In this document: piece after piece, positions 9,299-20,152 of the stretch
How the letters are laid out: the number at the start of each line of letters is the position of its first letter
Position numbering within the stretch: position 1 is the stretch's first letter
DNA from: Lumbricus terrestris
Lineage: Eukaryota; Annelida; Clitellata; Crassiclitellata; Lumbricidae
Direction of reading: 5' to 3'
Length of the DNA: 64,000 nt
Assembly: GCA_949752735.1 (NCBI GenBank)
Contig: OX457036.1
Coordinates: 94,443,198 to 94,507,197 of the forward strand
Position numbers and translations under genes: made by a program
Notes under the pieces: model-generated
What the model was told of the DNA's origin: nothing
Database searches by the model: none
The model's input: only the letters and a program-made list of their open reading frames with translations

Positions 9299-9527
9299 GC
9301 CAAGTCAAAACAGTTAAAGCAGTGACCAGTTTTGCAATATGGACCGGAGTGCTCGCAGTTGACGCGTTTTTGTAGTGTCACTAGTGTGTACATTACAAGA
9401 GAATCCTGGATATCTGCATTCAAACTATAGGTTAAAAAGAGGCCACGCAGAGCTGCAAGTGGTAGAAACACATGTAGGCAAGTGACGACGATCGAAAGGT
9501 TATATTTTAAAAAACTCACATGCAGTA

Positions 9528-11674
9528 TACATTAGGGTATAGCAAGAAAACTGTTTTCGTTTAAAATGAACTTTGGGATAACTTAAAAGGTTGCTCCAGG
9601 TCCTAAATGAAAGAACTGAAGAAAAATTGCATCAAATTTATTGCATCTAACTTTGCCGCCGAGCACCTGAAGTTTCGTCTACTTTCGCAGCTGCAAACCA
9701 TGGCAAAAGCACGCACTGTGCAAACATGAGAACGTTGGTCGTGGAGAAACAGACAGAAAAGAAAGAGAATAATTGTAAGAAGTATTATAAATTTCAAGGA
9801 CTCTGTAAAGTAGGCCCTTTAGACGATACACCAGACAATGATTCCAGCTGTGATACCGTTGACTCCGATTCCACAGCGTCAGAATCATTGATGTTTATAT
9901 GCGATCTGAAGGAGAAACACGCTCTCGCTACACCAAGTCACTCCAGTTTTGTCAAGGGAATGTGACAGATAATAGTTTCTGCAATGCAGAAGTAGGTCTA
10001 CTTGTGGATTATGCAATTGTGACTAGGCCTACTGACGATTTCAGCTATAGGCCCACTGACAGATTGTGAGAAGAGAGAGAAAGCTTTCGTAAAACATTAT
10101 CCGATGGAAGAGGAGAAAAGCGTGAAGCTGCAGCATTGTATTTTGATGGTGGGACAACAAAGTATTCAACCATAAAGTGCATTGTTCTCGTCCCCGGTGA
10201 GTGGTGCAAAAGAACCTCTAAAAGCAACAGCATTAAGAGATATAACTGTAATACTGTATGTTTCCAGTCATAAAATTTAATATAAAATAATGGAAGAGTA
10301 TGCTTGTTTGAAACGAAAATAGGGTATATCTCACCAAGGAGTGGATTAACCGCTGGAATTTTCGAAGCAATGCGTGACTTCTTGTCTGATTGGCTTTATG
10401 ATATACCTTTCAGTTCAGTAATAGCTGTGATGGAATGGCGGTAAATACAGGAATGCATGCATGCTGGAACAATGGAATAAGAAAGCTGGAGTTACATGCA
10501 GTGGTTCATCTGCATGTTCCATTTCAATGAGTTGACGTTACGAAATATATTAATTATTTGTTCATCATTTTATCAAGCTCCCTACCATACTTAGAGAGAA
10601 AGGTTGTTGATGAATGTATTCAAAAGAATGGCTACTATGGTTACCCAGAAAATGTTTAAGTGAATATGATGATTGATGAAAAAACACATGCAGAACTGGT
10701 ATATCCAAAAGAATTAAAATAGCAAAAGAAACTGATCGCTGTCTATTAGCATTTCAGGTGATATTAGAACATTCACAATCCCAAAACTGAATTTAGAAGC
10801 CACTGTCTACTGTGTTCCAGTTAACTGGTTGGATTTTTCAAGACTTGAACCTCCAATAACTTGCAAGTTTAAGAAAAATGACCTTCAGGAATCCATTAAA
10901 ACTGGCAGTATGCTAGATCTTGAAAAATACTATTGCCACAAGCCAGTCAAAGTTGTTACAGGTAGTACAGACGCAGCAAGGTCAGTTTGTGACAAAGAGC
11001 GTAGAGAAGGCCACATTCGAACAAAGCACGAATCCTAAAAAAACATGGTCAAATATACTACAAAAATTGAGTGGACTATAAAATATGAGTGAAACGCATT
11101 GTCAGCATATGAACATTTTGTGAAGCGTAATTAAGGACCACAAGGTTTTTTCAACGTTAATGATTTTTTCCATTTTTTAAAAGTTAGAATAACGCATTGG
11201 GGGACAAATGACAAATGATATCACGTAACTGGAGGGTGAGAGGGTCACACATCTATGACGATTTGTGACGGTCTATTGCTAGATGTCATATGACTTTTGT
11301 TTTAACGTATGACGAGGGGTCAAAAGGAATCGCCCTATGGTGCGTGCTATGGACGACCCCTTGTTTGTAGCTCATAGATGTCGGAATTGCCAAACAAATT
11401 TACCTGCCGTGCCATAAGCAGGTAAATTTGTTTGGCAATCACAATATTCCTATTTTTAGGCCAAATTACTACTGCAGATAAGAAAATAGTCAAATTTCAG
11501 CAGTGTTAATGCAATGCTCAATAGTGCGGTATACTTGAATAACTTCAAGGTCATGGCGGCAAAGTTAAGCAGCACGTCAGAAACAAAATTTCTATACCAG
11601 GCACTATCCAATAGATAGGAGCAACAAATTATTATATCCCAAACATAATCCTTTCTGGTCACTATGCCCTAGTA
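9528..11674 (+). mobile_element. Decayed DNA transposon with TA target duplication
   Basis: A 2147-bp insertion that exactly interrupts an LRAT-array spacer; empty units read GCAGTACATCG. The ends are imperfect inverted repeats: left TACATTAGGGTATAG, right (reverse complement) TACTAGGGCATAG, flanked by TA. The exact edge is uncertain because the flanks read TATA. Coding remnants, all plus strand and broken: a Cys/Ser-rich piece at 9726-9965; AALYFDGGTTKYSTIKC about 10126-10180; YGYPENV about 10636; and 10829-11038 with EPPITCKFKKNDL, YYCHKPVK and SVCDKERREGHIR. These pieces resemble, in order, a transposon-encoded protein family I recall from cnidarians and arthropods without a settled superfamily name. 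I am fairly sure of the insertion and unsure of the class. Confidence 0.65.
11386..11439. repeat. Perfect 22-bp inverted repeat, 10-base loop
   Basis: The left arm 11386-11407 (starts ATTGCCAAACAAATTTACCT) is exactly complementary to the right arm 11418-11439; the loop is CGTGCCATAA. It lies near the right end of the transposon. Confidence 0.9.
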
Positions 11675-11933
11675 TACATCGTATTAAATGAAATGTCAAT
11701 ATCATCCGAGTGTTCAGTTCCTCTGTTTCCTCGATCGACCACCCCCGGTAAAAGATAATAATGGAGCAGCACGACAAATCAATGCAGAACCACAAAGATG
11801 AAAATATATGGCATGCAATTTGTGTCAGGGATTATGCAAATATGCAATCTGCGTTGCAATTATAACAATGAATGGTGGATAGTATATCCTTAATGTTACA
11901 ATGTTCTGTTTGTAGAGCGAAGAGATTGACTCC

Positions 11934-12410
11934 ATGGAGGTGACCGTGAGATCGACAAAGGAATTTCGTCCAGGAGATCAGGACGTTCTGCCCACACAGA
12001 ATTTCACCTCGGCTCGCAGACCACCACGAATTCGTGGTTAGAGTTCACGATAATCATCGAATTCGTGTGATCCAGCATGCTGCGCCACCAGGAGATGATG
12101 GAACAGCCTATTCATCTAGCTCAGGAGTGAAAGGCAAGTCGACTATACGGAGCGATATCATCGAAGTTTCCCCAACATATCAGAAACGGTGTCATGAGGC
12201 GGGTTGAATATACGACACACTGGACTGCGTTTTCACTGGAAAGACGACGGTAAAGAGAGCCGAAAAGAAGTTTGGCAAAAAGGGCTTGCTTGATAAGCAG
12301 TACAGCGTTCTGACGAAAAACTTCGCGCATTTCGCGATGTATACGACCAACCGGACTGCGTTTTCAGTGGAAAGACGACGGTAAAGAGAGCCGAAAAATG
12401 ACTGGCAAAA
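11934..12410 (+). pseudogene. LRAT-like type II pseudogene, copy 12
   Basis: Carries the same CCCACACAG frameshift as the 6605 and 8044 copies, plus one extra C (TTTCCCCAACATATC). The tail codes Phe instead of Cys. It belongs to the unit split by the transposon. Confidence 0.8.
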
Positions 12411-12461
12411 AGAGATTGTTTGATATAGTCTCATCATATACCTTCTACGCGTATTCGAAAT

Positions 12462-12875
12462 ATGAAGGCTCTAGTATTGGAAGTGAAAGTGAGATCAACT
12501 AAAGAACTGCGACCGGGCGACCAGGTGGCGTTTCCCACCAAAACGGCACCACGTATCGCCGACCATCATGCGATAGTGATCAGAGTTGTCGCCAAAGGTC
12601 GCATCCGTGTTGTGCAGCATGCAGGCCCACCAGGAGGTACTGGAACATCCTCCTTTGGAGGGAAAGGCAAATCAGCCATCAGGAGCGACATCATCGATGT
12701 TTCTGAACGTATCAGAACTGGTGTAATGAGGCGTGTCAAATACGATCCACCGGACTGCACTTTCACTGGAAAGACGACCGTGAGGAGAGTCCAACAGATG
12801 ATCGGCAAAATAGGATTGTTTGACGTGAAGTACAGTGTCGTTACGAAAAACTGCGAGCATTTAGCGACGTATTGA
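12462..12875 (+). CDS. LRAT/PLAAT-like protein, type beta, copy 13
   Basis: 137 residues, with the same MKALVL fusion and early stop as the copy at 7133. The one visible residue change is KGKSAIRSD instead of KGKSTIRSD. His residues (DHHAIVIRV, VVQHAGPP) and the NCEH cysteine are kept. Second member of the beta pair in the higher-order repeat. Confidence 0.7.
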   Translation: MKALVLEVKVRSTKELRPGDQVAFPTKTAPRIADHHAIVIRVVAKGRIRVVQHAGPPGGTGTSSFGGKGKSAIRSDIIDVSERIRTGVMRRVKYDPPDCTFTGKTTVRRVQQMIGKIGLFDVKYSVVTKNCEHLATY

Positions 12876-13372
12876 AAACGGGATAGGCCAAGTCAAAACA
12901 GTTAAAGCAGTGACCAGTTTTGCAATATGGACCGGAGTGCTCGCAGTTGACGCGTTTTTGTAGTGTCACTAGTGTGTACATTACAAGAGAATCCTGGATA
13001 TCTGCATTCAAACTATAGGTTAAAAAGAGGCCACGCAGAGCTGCAAGTGGTAGAAACACATGTAGGCAAGTGACGACGATCGAAAGGTTATATTTTAAAG
13101 AACTCACATGCAGTACGTCGTATTAAATGAAATGTCAATATCATCCGAGTGTTCAGTTCCTCTGTTTCCTCGATCGACCACCCCCGGTAAAAGATAATAA
13201 TGGAGCAGCACGACAAATCAATGCAGAACCACAAAGATGAAAATATATGGCATGCAATTTGTGTCAGGGATTATGCAAATATGCAATCTGCGTTGCAATT
13301 ATAACAATGAATGGTGGATAGTATATCCTTAATGTTACAATGTTCTGTTTGTAGAGCGAAGAGATTGACTCC

Positions 13373-14100
13373 ATGGAGGTGACCGTGAGATCGACAAAGG
13401 AATTTCGTCCAGGAGATCAGGACGTTCTGCCCACACAGAATTTCACCTCGGCTCGCAGACCACCACGAACTCGTGGTTAGAGTTCACGATAATCATCGAA
13501 TTCGTGTGATCCAGCATGCTGCGCCACCAGGAGATGATGGAACAGCCTATTCATCTAGCTCAGGAGTGAAAGGCAAGTCGACTATACGGAGCGATATCAT
13601 CGAAGTTTCCCAACATATCAGAAACGGTGTCATGAGGCGGGTTGAATATACGACACACTGGACTGCCTTTTCACTGGAAAGACGACGGTAAAGAGAGCCG
13701 AAAAGAAGTTTGGCAAAAAGGGCTTGCTTGATAAGCAGTACAGCGTTCTGACGAACAACTTCGAGCATTTCGCGATGTATACGACCAACCGGACTGCGTT
13801 TTCAGTGGAACGACGACGGTAAAGAGAGCCGAATAGATGATTGGCAAAAACGACTTGCTTGATAAGCAGTACAGAGTTCTGACGAACAACTTCGAGCATT
13901 TCGCGATGTATACGACCAACCGGACTGCGTTTTCAGTGGAACGACGACGGTAAAGAGAGCCAAATAGATGATTGGCAAAAACGGCTTGCTTGATAAGCAG
14001 TACAGCGTTCTGACGAGAAACATCGCGCATTTCGCGATGTATACGACCAACCGGACTGCGTTTTCAGTGGAAAGACGACGGTAAAAAGAGCCGAAAAAAT
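13373..14100 (+). pseudogene. LRAT-like type II pseudogene with expanded tail, copy 14
   Basis: Same CCCACACAG frameshift as its sisters. After the first tail, the segment from GACGACGGTAAAGAG recurs at 13681, 13812, 13943 and 14074, giving three complete 131-bp tail units. Since 131 is not a multiple of three, each addition shifts frame. The units code Phe or Ile where the Cys should be. Confidence 0.85.
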
Positions 14101-14478
14101 GACTGGGAAAATTAGATTGTTTGATATAGTCTCATCATATACCTTCTACACGTATTCGAAATATGAAGGCTCTAGTATTGCGCATAACACGGGGTAGGCC
14201 ACGCCGAGCTGCAAGTGCTAGAAACACATGTAGGCAAGTGACGCCGATCAAAAGGTTATATTTTAAAGAACTGATATGCAGTACATCGTATTAAATTAAA
14301 TGCCAATATCATCCGAGTGTTCTGTTTCTCGGTTTCCACTAAGATAAAATTATGTGTCATGCATTTGTGTCAGGGATTATGCAAATATGCAATCTGCATT
14401 GCAATTATAACAATGAATGGTGGATAGCATATCCTTAATGTTACAATGCTCTGTTTGTAGAGCGAAGAGATTGACTCG

Positions 14479-14889
14479 ATGGAAGTGAAAGTGAGATCAA
14501 CTAAAGAACTGCGACCGGGCGACCAGGTGGCGTTTCCCACCAAAACGGCACCACGTATCGCCGACCATCATGCGATAGTGATCAGAGTTGTCGCCAAAGG
14601 TCGCATCCGTGTTGTGCAGCATGCAGGCCCACCAGGAGGTACTGGAACATCTTCCTTTGGAGGGAAAGGCAAATCAACCATCAGGAGCGACATCATCGAT
14701 GTTTCTGAACGTATCAGAACTGGTGTAATGAGGCGTGTCAAATACGATCCACCGGACTGCACTTTCACTGGAAAGACGACCGTGAGGAGAGCCCAACAGA
14801 TGATCGGCAAAATAGGATTGTTTGACGTGAAGTACAGTGTCGTGACGAAAAACTGCAAGCATTTAGCGACGTATTGCAAAACGGGATAG
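14479..14889 (+). CDS. LRAT/PLAAT-like protein, type alpha, copy 15
   Basis: 136 residues; the predicted protein is the same as the 8888 copy. His31, His48 and Cys126 (NCKH) are present. It starts the third higher-order repeat, which then diverges after about 15100. Confidence 0.7.
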   Translation: MEVKVRSTKELRPGDQVAFPTKTAPRIADHHAIVIRVVAKGRIRVVQHAGPPGGTGTSSFGGKGKSTIRSDIIDVSERIRTGVMRRVKYDPPDCTFTGKTTVRRAQQMIGKIGLFDVKYSVVTKNCKHLATYCKTG

Positions 14890-15383
14890 GCCAAGTCAAA
14901 ACAGTTAAAGCAGTGACCAGTTTTGCAATATGGACCGGAGTGCTCGCAGTTGACGCGTTTTTGTAGTGTCACTAGTGTGTACATTACAAGAGAATCCTGG
15001 ATATCTGCATTCAAACTATAGGTTAAAAAGAGGCCACGCAGAGCTGCAAGTGGTAGAAACACATGTAGGCAAATGATGCCGATCTAAAGGTTATATTTTA
15101 AAGAACTGGCATGAAGTAGGCCTATGTCGTATTAAATGAAATGTCAATATCATCCGAGTGTTCTGTTCCTCTGTTTCCTCGATCGACCACCCCCGGTAAA
15201 AGATAATAATGGAGCAGCACGACAAATCAATGCAGAACCACAAAGATGAAAATATATGGCATGCAATTTGTGTCAGGGATTATGCAAATATGCAATATGC
15301 GTTGCAATTATAACAATGAATGGTGGATAGTATATCCTTAATGTTACAATGTTCTGTTTGTAGAGCGAAGAGATTGACTCCAT

Positions 15384-15475
15384 GGAGGTGACCGTGAGAT
15401 CGACAAAGGAATTTCGTCCAGGAGATCAGGACGTTCTGCCCACACAGAATTTCACCTCGGCTCTCAGACCACCGA
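15384..15475 (+). pseudogene. LRAT-like N-terminal fragment, copy 16
   Basis: MEVTVRSTKEFRPGDQD with the shared frameshift, cut off after CTCTCAGACCACC and fused to spacer (GAGTGTTCTGTTTCTCGG). Confidence 0.75.
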
Positions 15476-15638
15476 GTGTTCTGTTTCTCGGTTTCCACTA
15501 AGATGAAAACTTGTGTCATGCAATTTGTGTCAGGGATTATGCAAATATGCAATCTGCGCTGCAATTATAACAGTGAATGGTGGATTGTATATCCTTAATG
15601 TTACAATGTTCTGTTTGTAGAGCTATGAAATAGGTTCA

Positions 15639-16075
15639 GTGGAAGTGAAAGTCAGGTCGACGAAAGAATTGGGTCCAGGTGATCAGGTAGCGTTTCCAAC
15701 GAAAACTGCACCGCGTCTCGTTGATCATCACGCAATAGTGGTGAGAGTTCTGGGCAGTGGTCGCATTCGCGTCGAGCAGCATGCAGGGCACCAGAAGGCA
15801 CTGGTAGTTCTTCCTCTGAAGGGAAAGGCAAGTCAACTATCAGGAGCGACACCATCGATGTTTCTGAACATATCAGAACTGGTGTAATGAGGCGTGTCAA
15901 ACACGATCCAGTGGACTGCACTTTCACTGGAAAGACGACCCTGACGAGAGCCCAAGAGACGATTGGCAAAATAGGATTGTTTGACGTGAAGAACAGTGTC
16001 CTGACGAACAACTGCAAGCATTTCGCGACGTATACGACCCTCCGGACTGCGTTTTCAGTGGAAAAGCGACGGTAA
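15639..16075 (+). pseudogene. LRAT-like pseudogene, copy 17
   Basis: Most like copy 1: KELGPGDQVAFPTKTAP, VDHHAIVVRV, VEQHAG. A single-base deletion near GGGCACCAGAAGG shifts the frame, which stops at 15887. The rest, including NNCKHFATYTTLRT, is open in another frame (15887-16075). Only one lesion is visible, so it is recent or could be an assembly error. Confidence 0.7.
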
Positions 16076-16530
16076 AGAGAGCCGAAAAGATGATTGGTAA
16101 ACGGAGATTGTTTGACATAGTCTCACCATATACCTTCTATGCATATTCGAAATATGAAGGCTCTAGTGTTGCGTATAACACGGGGTAGGCCACGCAGAGC
16201 TGCAAGTACTAGAAACACATGTAGGCAAGTGATGCCGATTGAAAGGTTATATTTTAAAGAACTGACATGCAGTATGTCGTATTAAATGAAATGTCAGGAT
16301 CATCCGTGTGCTCTGTTGCTCTGTTTCCTCGATCGACCACCCCCGGTAAAAGATAATAATGGAGGAGCACGACACATCAATGCAGAACCACAAAGATACA
16401 AAATATGTCATGCAATTTGTGTCAGGGATTATGCAAATATGCAATCTGCGTTGCAATTATAACAATGAATGGTGGATAGTAAATCCATAATGTTACAATG
16501 ATCTGTTTGTAGAGCGAAGAGATTGACTCC

Positions 16531-17150
16531 ATGGAGGTGACCGTGAGATCGACAAAGGAATTTCGTCCAGGAGATCAGGACGTTCTGCCCACCAGAATTT
16601 CACCTCGGCTCGCAGACCACCACGAACTCGTGGTTAGAGTTCACGATAATCATCGAATTCGTGTGATCCAGCATGCTGCGCCACCAGGAGATGATGGAAC
16701 AGCCTATTCATCTAGCTCAGGAGTGAAAGGCAAGTCGACTATACGGAGCGATATCATCGAAGTTTCCCAACATATTAGAAACGGTGTCAGGAGTTGGGTT
16801 GAATATACGACACACTGGACTGCGTTTTCACTGGAAAGACGACGGTAAAGAGAGCCGAAAAGAAGTTTGGCAAAAAGGGCTTGCTTGATAAGCAGTACAG
16901 CGTTCTGACGAACAACTTCGAGCATTTCGCGATGTATACGACCCACTGGACTGCGTTTTCAGTGGAAAGACGACGGTAAAGAGAGCCGAAAGGATGATTG
17001 GCAAAAAGGGATTGTTTGATAAGCAGTACAGCGTTCTGACGAACAACTTCGAGCATTTCGCGACGTATACGACCCACCGGACTGCGTTTTCAGTGGAAAG
17101 CGACGGTAAAGAGAGCCGAAAAGATGATTGGCAAAAAGAGATTGCTTGAT
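16531..17150 (+). pseudogene. LRAT-like type II gene without Cys domain, copy 18
   Basis: The only type II copy without the CCCACACAG frameshift: MEVTVRSTKEFRPGDQD continues through ADHHELVVRV and IQHAAPPGDD. It then skips from WVEY to TTHWTAFSLERRR and stops at 16848, so the segment holding the catalytic Cys is missing from the frame. Two further tail units follow at about 16838 and 16969, each with Phe in place of Cys. A 105-residue product is possible but would be inactive. Confidence 0.65.
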
Positions 17151-17426
17151 ATAGTCTCATTATATACCTTCTACGCGTATTCGAAATATGAAGGCTCTAG
17201 TGTTGAAAGGTTATATTTTAAAGAACTCACATGCTGTACATCGTATTAAATTAAATGCCAATATCATCCGAGTGATCTGTTTCTCGGTTTCCACTAAGAT
17301 GAAATATGTGTCATGCATTTGTGTCACGGATTGTGCAAATATGCAATCTGCATTGCAATTATAACAATGAATGGTGGATTGTATATCCTTAATGTTACAA
17401 TGTTCTGTTTGTAGAGCGAGGAAATA

Positions 17427-17871
17427 GGTTCAGTGGAAGTGAAAGGTCGACAAAAGAATTGTATCCAGGTGACCAAGTAGTCTTTCCCACCAGAATTGCA
17501 CCACGTCTCGCTGATTATCACGCAATAGGGTTGAGGGTTCTGGGCAGTGGTCTCATTCGCGTCGTGCAGCATGCAGGGTCACCAGGAGGTACTGGAACAT
17601 CTTCCTCTCGATTGGGAGGGAAAGGAAAGTCAACTATCAGAAGCGACATCATCGATGTTTCTGAACATATCAGAACTGTGTAATGAGGCGTGTCAAATAC
17701 GATAGACTTAACTGCACTTTCACTGGAAAGACGACCGTGAAGAGAGCCCAACAGATGATTGGCAAAATAGGATTGTGTGGCGTGAAGTACAGTGTCCTGA
17801 CGAACAACTGCGAGCATTTCGGGACGTATTGCGAAAGGGGATATACCAAGTCAAAACAGTTAAAGAATTAA
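17427..17871 (+). pseudogene. LRAT-like pseudogene, copy 19
   Basis: Last unit. Frameshifts occur near the start (GTGAAAGGTCGAC) and at AACTGTGTAATGAGG, where other copies have AACTGGTGTAATGAGG. NNCEHFGTYCERG is kept in the third frame. The first His motif is DYHAIGLRV. The usual 3' block (CAGTTTTGCAATATGGACCGG) follows and the array ends near 18060. Confidence 0.75.
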
Positions 17872-18059
17872 GTGACCAGTTTTGCAATATGGACCGGAGT
17901 GCTCACAGTTGACGCGTTTTGTAGTGTCACTAGTGTGAACATTACAAGAGAATCCTGGATATACAGTTTATATGCTCGAAAACGCATTCAAACTATAGTT
18001 TAATAAGAGATAAATGATTTCGATTTTACTTAGTATGTGAGCTGTGTCGTTTGAAGGGT

Positions 18060-18870
18060 TAGACCAAAATGAGACATGTTTTTCTTTATGTACAGTGCGA
18101 TCCGGTCATTGACTCACTGCACCATGCATCCTATAAATAGATGTCCAAATCAACGGATTTTGGAGTAGATTAATGTTATATAGTAATAATTATATTAAAA
18201 TGCTGTACACGAAATATGGTTAAAATTAGTGCAATAGGACGAAGTTTTTCGAGGGTTACTTTTGCATATGGATGCATAGATGCATAGCATTTATGTTGCA
18301 ATAAATGTCAGGCTAGTAGGAAAATAGCACACGAAATCCGTGTCTATTCAGGAAACCTAACATCCAAGTCCAATTTATCAATTTTCAAGTAGTAAGGCTA
18401 CTAGATTATGCATGTTTTCGATGTCTAAAGCGTCCTTTTTATGTTTTTCCTTTGGGTCGTCATGCCAAGGTGCCGGAAAATTAGAACTTATGTTTTCTTA
18501 ATATTTTTGCCGTTCTTACAAGAAGCTATCATGGGTGTTTCAGGCAAAGTATTTTGTAAATACGGGTCTCGTTCATTAGTTGTATCCAAAGTTTAAGAAC
18601 TATTTTTTCAAGACATTTTTCTTGTCATATTTGTTTTCATATATTAATATAAGGATAGGTTTATCCATTTTCTGCTTTTTTATTTCATCAGTCTCTGTGA
18701 ACCGAATCTAATTTCAGGAGTGCCTCATTTAGAACGCGTTCCCTAGGCAGCGGGATTATTTTATCCCTTTAGGGCCTCCCTTTTTGTAACCAATGTTCAA
18801 GATGTGTAAGCCTGTCATGTATACTTCGGTTGCAAATAAAACATTTGATTGATTGATTGATTGATTTGGA
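18060..18870 (+). other. Non-coding stretch ending in a (TTGA)n tail
   Basis: No coding frame. It ends GCAAATAAAACATTTGATTGATTGATTGATT, a tail typical of CR1/L2-type LINE 3' ends, so it may be a LINE 3' end abutting the Penelope-like element. The assignment is weak. Confidence 0.35.
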
Positions 18871-19393
18871 CAACTCCTAGCCCCGAATATGTTGAACAAG
18901 TGACCCGAGATTGCAAGTCCTTGGGGTCCGAAACAATTCTTTTTAGTTTCAAAAATTGGCTGTATGGCATAGATCCCTTAGTATGAGGCGGATGGTTGGT
19001 ATGGTAGTTGAGGTATAACTTTTTATCTGTTGGTTTTGTGTATATTGTAGTTTCAAGATTATTGTTTACTTTCATTATCTTAACATCCAAAAATGGGATT
19101 TCTTCTGTAGATTGATTAAGTGTAAATTTGAAGTCTTTATTAAAATTATTAAGGGTATCAAAGTAAATGTTAAGATCGTCTGGGTGTTTATTCCAAATGC
19201 CGAAAAGATCGTCAATGAATCTATCATGGTCCCATTGAAGATCAGGATAAGCTGAATAGAACCTTTCAAAGAATTTGCACATAATAATATTAGCGGCTTG
19301 TACACTACTAGATCCACCCATGGTGAGGCCCTGGATCTGTTTATATAGTATGCCATTGAAAGTAAAGTAGCAATTCCCAATTGTGAAGCTCAA
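18815..19393 (-). pseudogene. Penelope-like reverse transcriptase core
   Basis: An open 192-codon stretch with YKQIQGLTMGGSSSVQAAN (the position of the family G-x-MGSPLSP motif), WDHDRFIDDLFGIW with the catalytic Asp pair (IDDL), IPFLDVKI, and TTIYTKPTDKKLYLNYHTN. Palm motifs are present, but the palm start, fingers and endonuclease are missing or broken. The last codons (INQSINQMFY) derive from microsatellite DNA. Confidence 0.8.
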
Positions 19394-19931
19394 ATTTTTT
19401 AAGTAAGGGTGGGGGATGGGTTTGATATCTATTTCAAAGTTTTTCCAGCAATTTAAGGTCTTGGCATAATGTTCTATGATAAATTCTATTCCTAGGTCTA
19501 ATGGGATGTTGGACTTGTTGGTGTATATAGCGGTTCTACATCCAGGGTGACCAGAAGGGCGTCTTTAGTAATGTGGTTGCTGTACTTTTTAAGTCTATTT
19601 AGGAAATCTTTCATATCTTTAATAAGGTTGGGGATCTGTGTTTCCCCAATTTTTAGTAACTGTTGTATGTGTGTAATATATTAGTTCCCAGCTATTGCAC
19701 TGTGAGATAATGGGTCTAATCGGGCAACCATTTGTGTGGATTTTAGGGAGTCCATAGAGTATAGCCGGATCACTGCTCGTATCAATAAGCCAGTTAAATT
19801 GCTTTTTTAGTTAGGAACGGTCGTAGTTCATTATCAATATTCTATTCTATATTTGAGCGTCAAATCTTCCTTATATATGGAATCTTCTGTTACTCTTACA
19901 TATGTTCTATGATAAATTCTATTCCGAGGTC

Positions 19932-20152
19932 TATGCGGGGCACGGTGGTCTAGTGGTGGTGTCGTTGCCTTGAAGCCGGAAGGTTCGAATCCACCTCAAG
20001 TCGCCGCGTAGGGACCTTGGGCAAGTTCTTCACTCGCAATTGCTCAGAGCTTCGGTGTGAAACTCCGATGCAGTGTTCGCTCTGCAGTCGGGAGCGCCTC
20101 TGAGTAGAGCTTGAAGGGGCGCTATAACAAGTGCGCATACATACATACATAC
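19932..20152 (+). mobile_element. tRNA-derived, CORE-SINE-like element
   Basis: The head has pol III promoter boxes: A box TGGTCTAGTGG and B box GGTTCGAATCC. The body contains ACCTTGGGCAAGTTCTTCAC and AAACTCCGATGCAGTG, similar to the CORE domain of MIR-type SINEs as I recall it. It ends GGGAGCGCCTCTGAGTAGAG...GGGGCGCTATAACAAGTGC with an (ATAC)n tail. It sits inside the Penelope-like element. Other copies are at 30177 and 55950. Confidence 0.8.

Larger units (their letters stand above)
1680..18060 (+). repeat. Tandem array of LRAT/PLAAT-like gene units
   Basis: About 16.4 kb built from repeated modules, all on the plus strand: a 43-codon short ORF starting MKALVLRITR; a spacer with TGCAAATATGCAATCTGC; the sequence CTGTTTGTAG/AGCGA(A/T)GA just before each gene; the LRAT-like body; and a 3' block (CAGTTTTGCAATATGGACCGGAGTGC is typical). 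Intact type-alpha copies start at 5708, 8888 and 14479, type-beta copies at 7133 and 12462, and broken type-II copies lie between them. The distance 5708-8888 is 3180 bp. The distance 8888-14479 becomes about 3.18 kb once the transposon at 9528-11674 and the extra 131-bp tail units are subtracted, so a two-gene higher-order repeat is evident. Confidence 0.9.

Noticed and set aside
11041..11385. Continuation of a transposase frame
   Set aside because: No frame stays open and no motif is seen; treated as non-coding element sequence.
18815..19393. Bacterial-type retron or group II intron reverse transcriptase
   Set aside because: The motif order and the neighbouring KPADKGG and LNKGINF segments fit Penelope-like elements, and the context is eukaryotic.
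19932..19998. tRNA gene
   Set aside because: A and B boxes are present, but the acceptor and anticodon stems do not close and the same sequence recurs with a SINE body.
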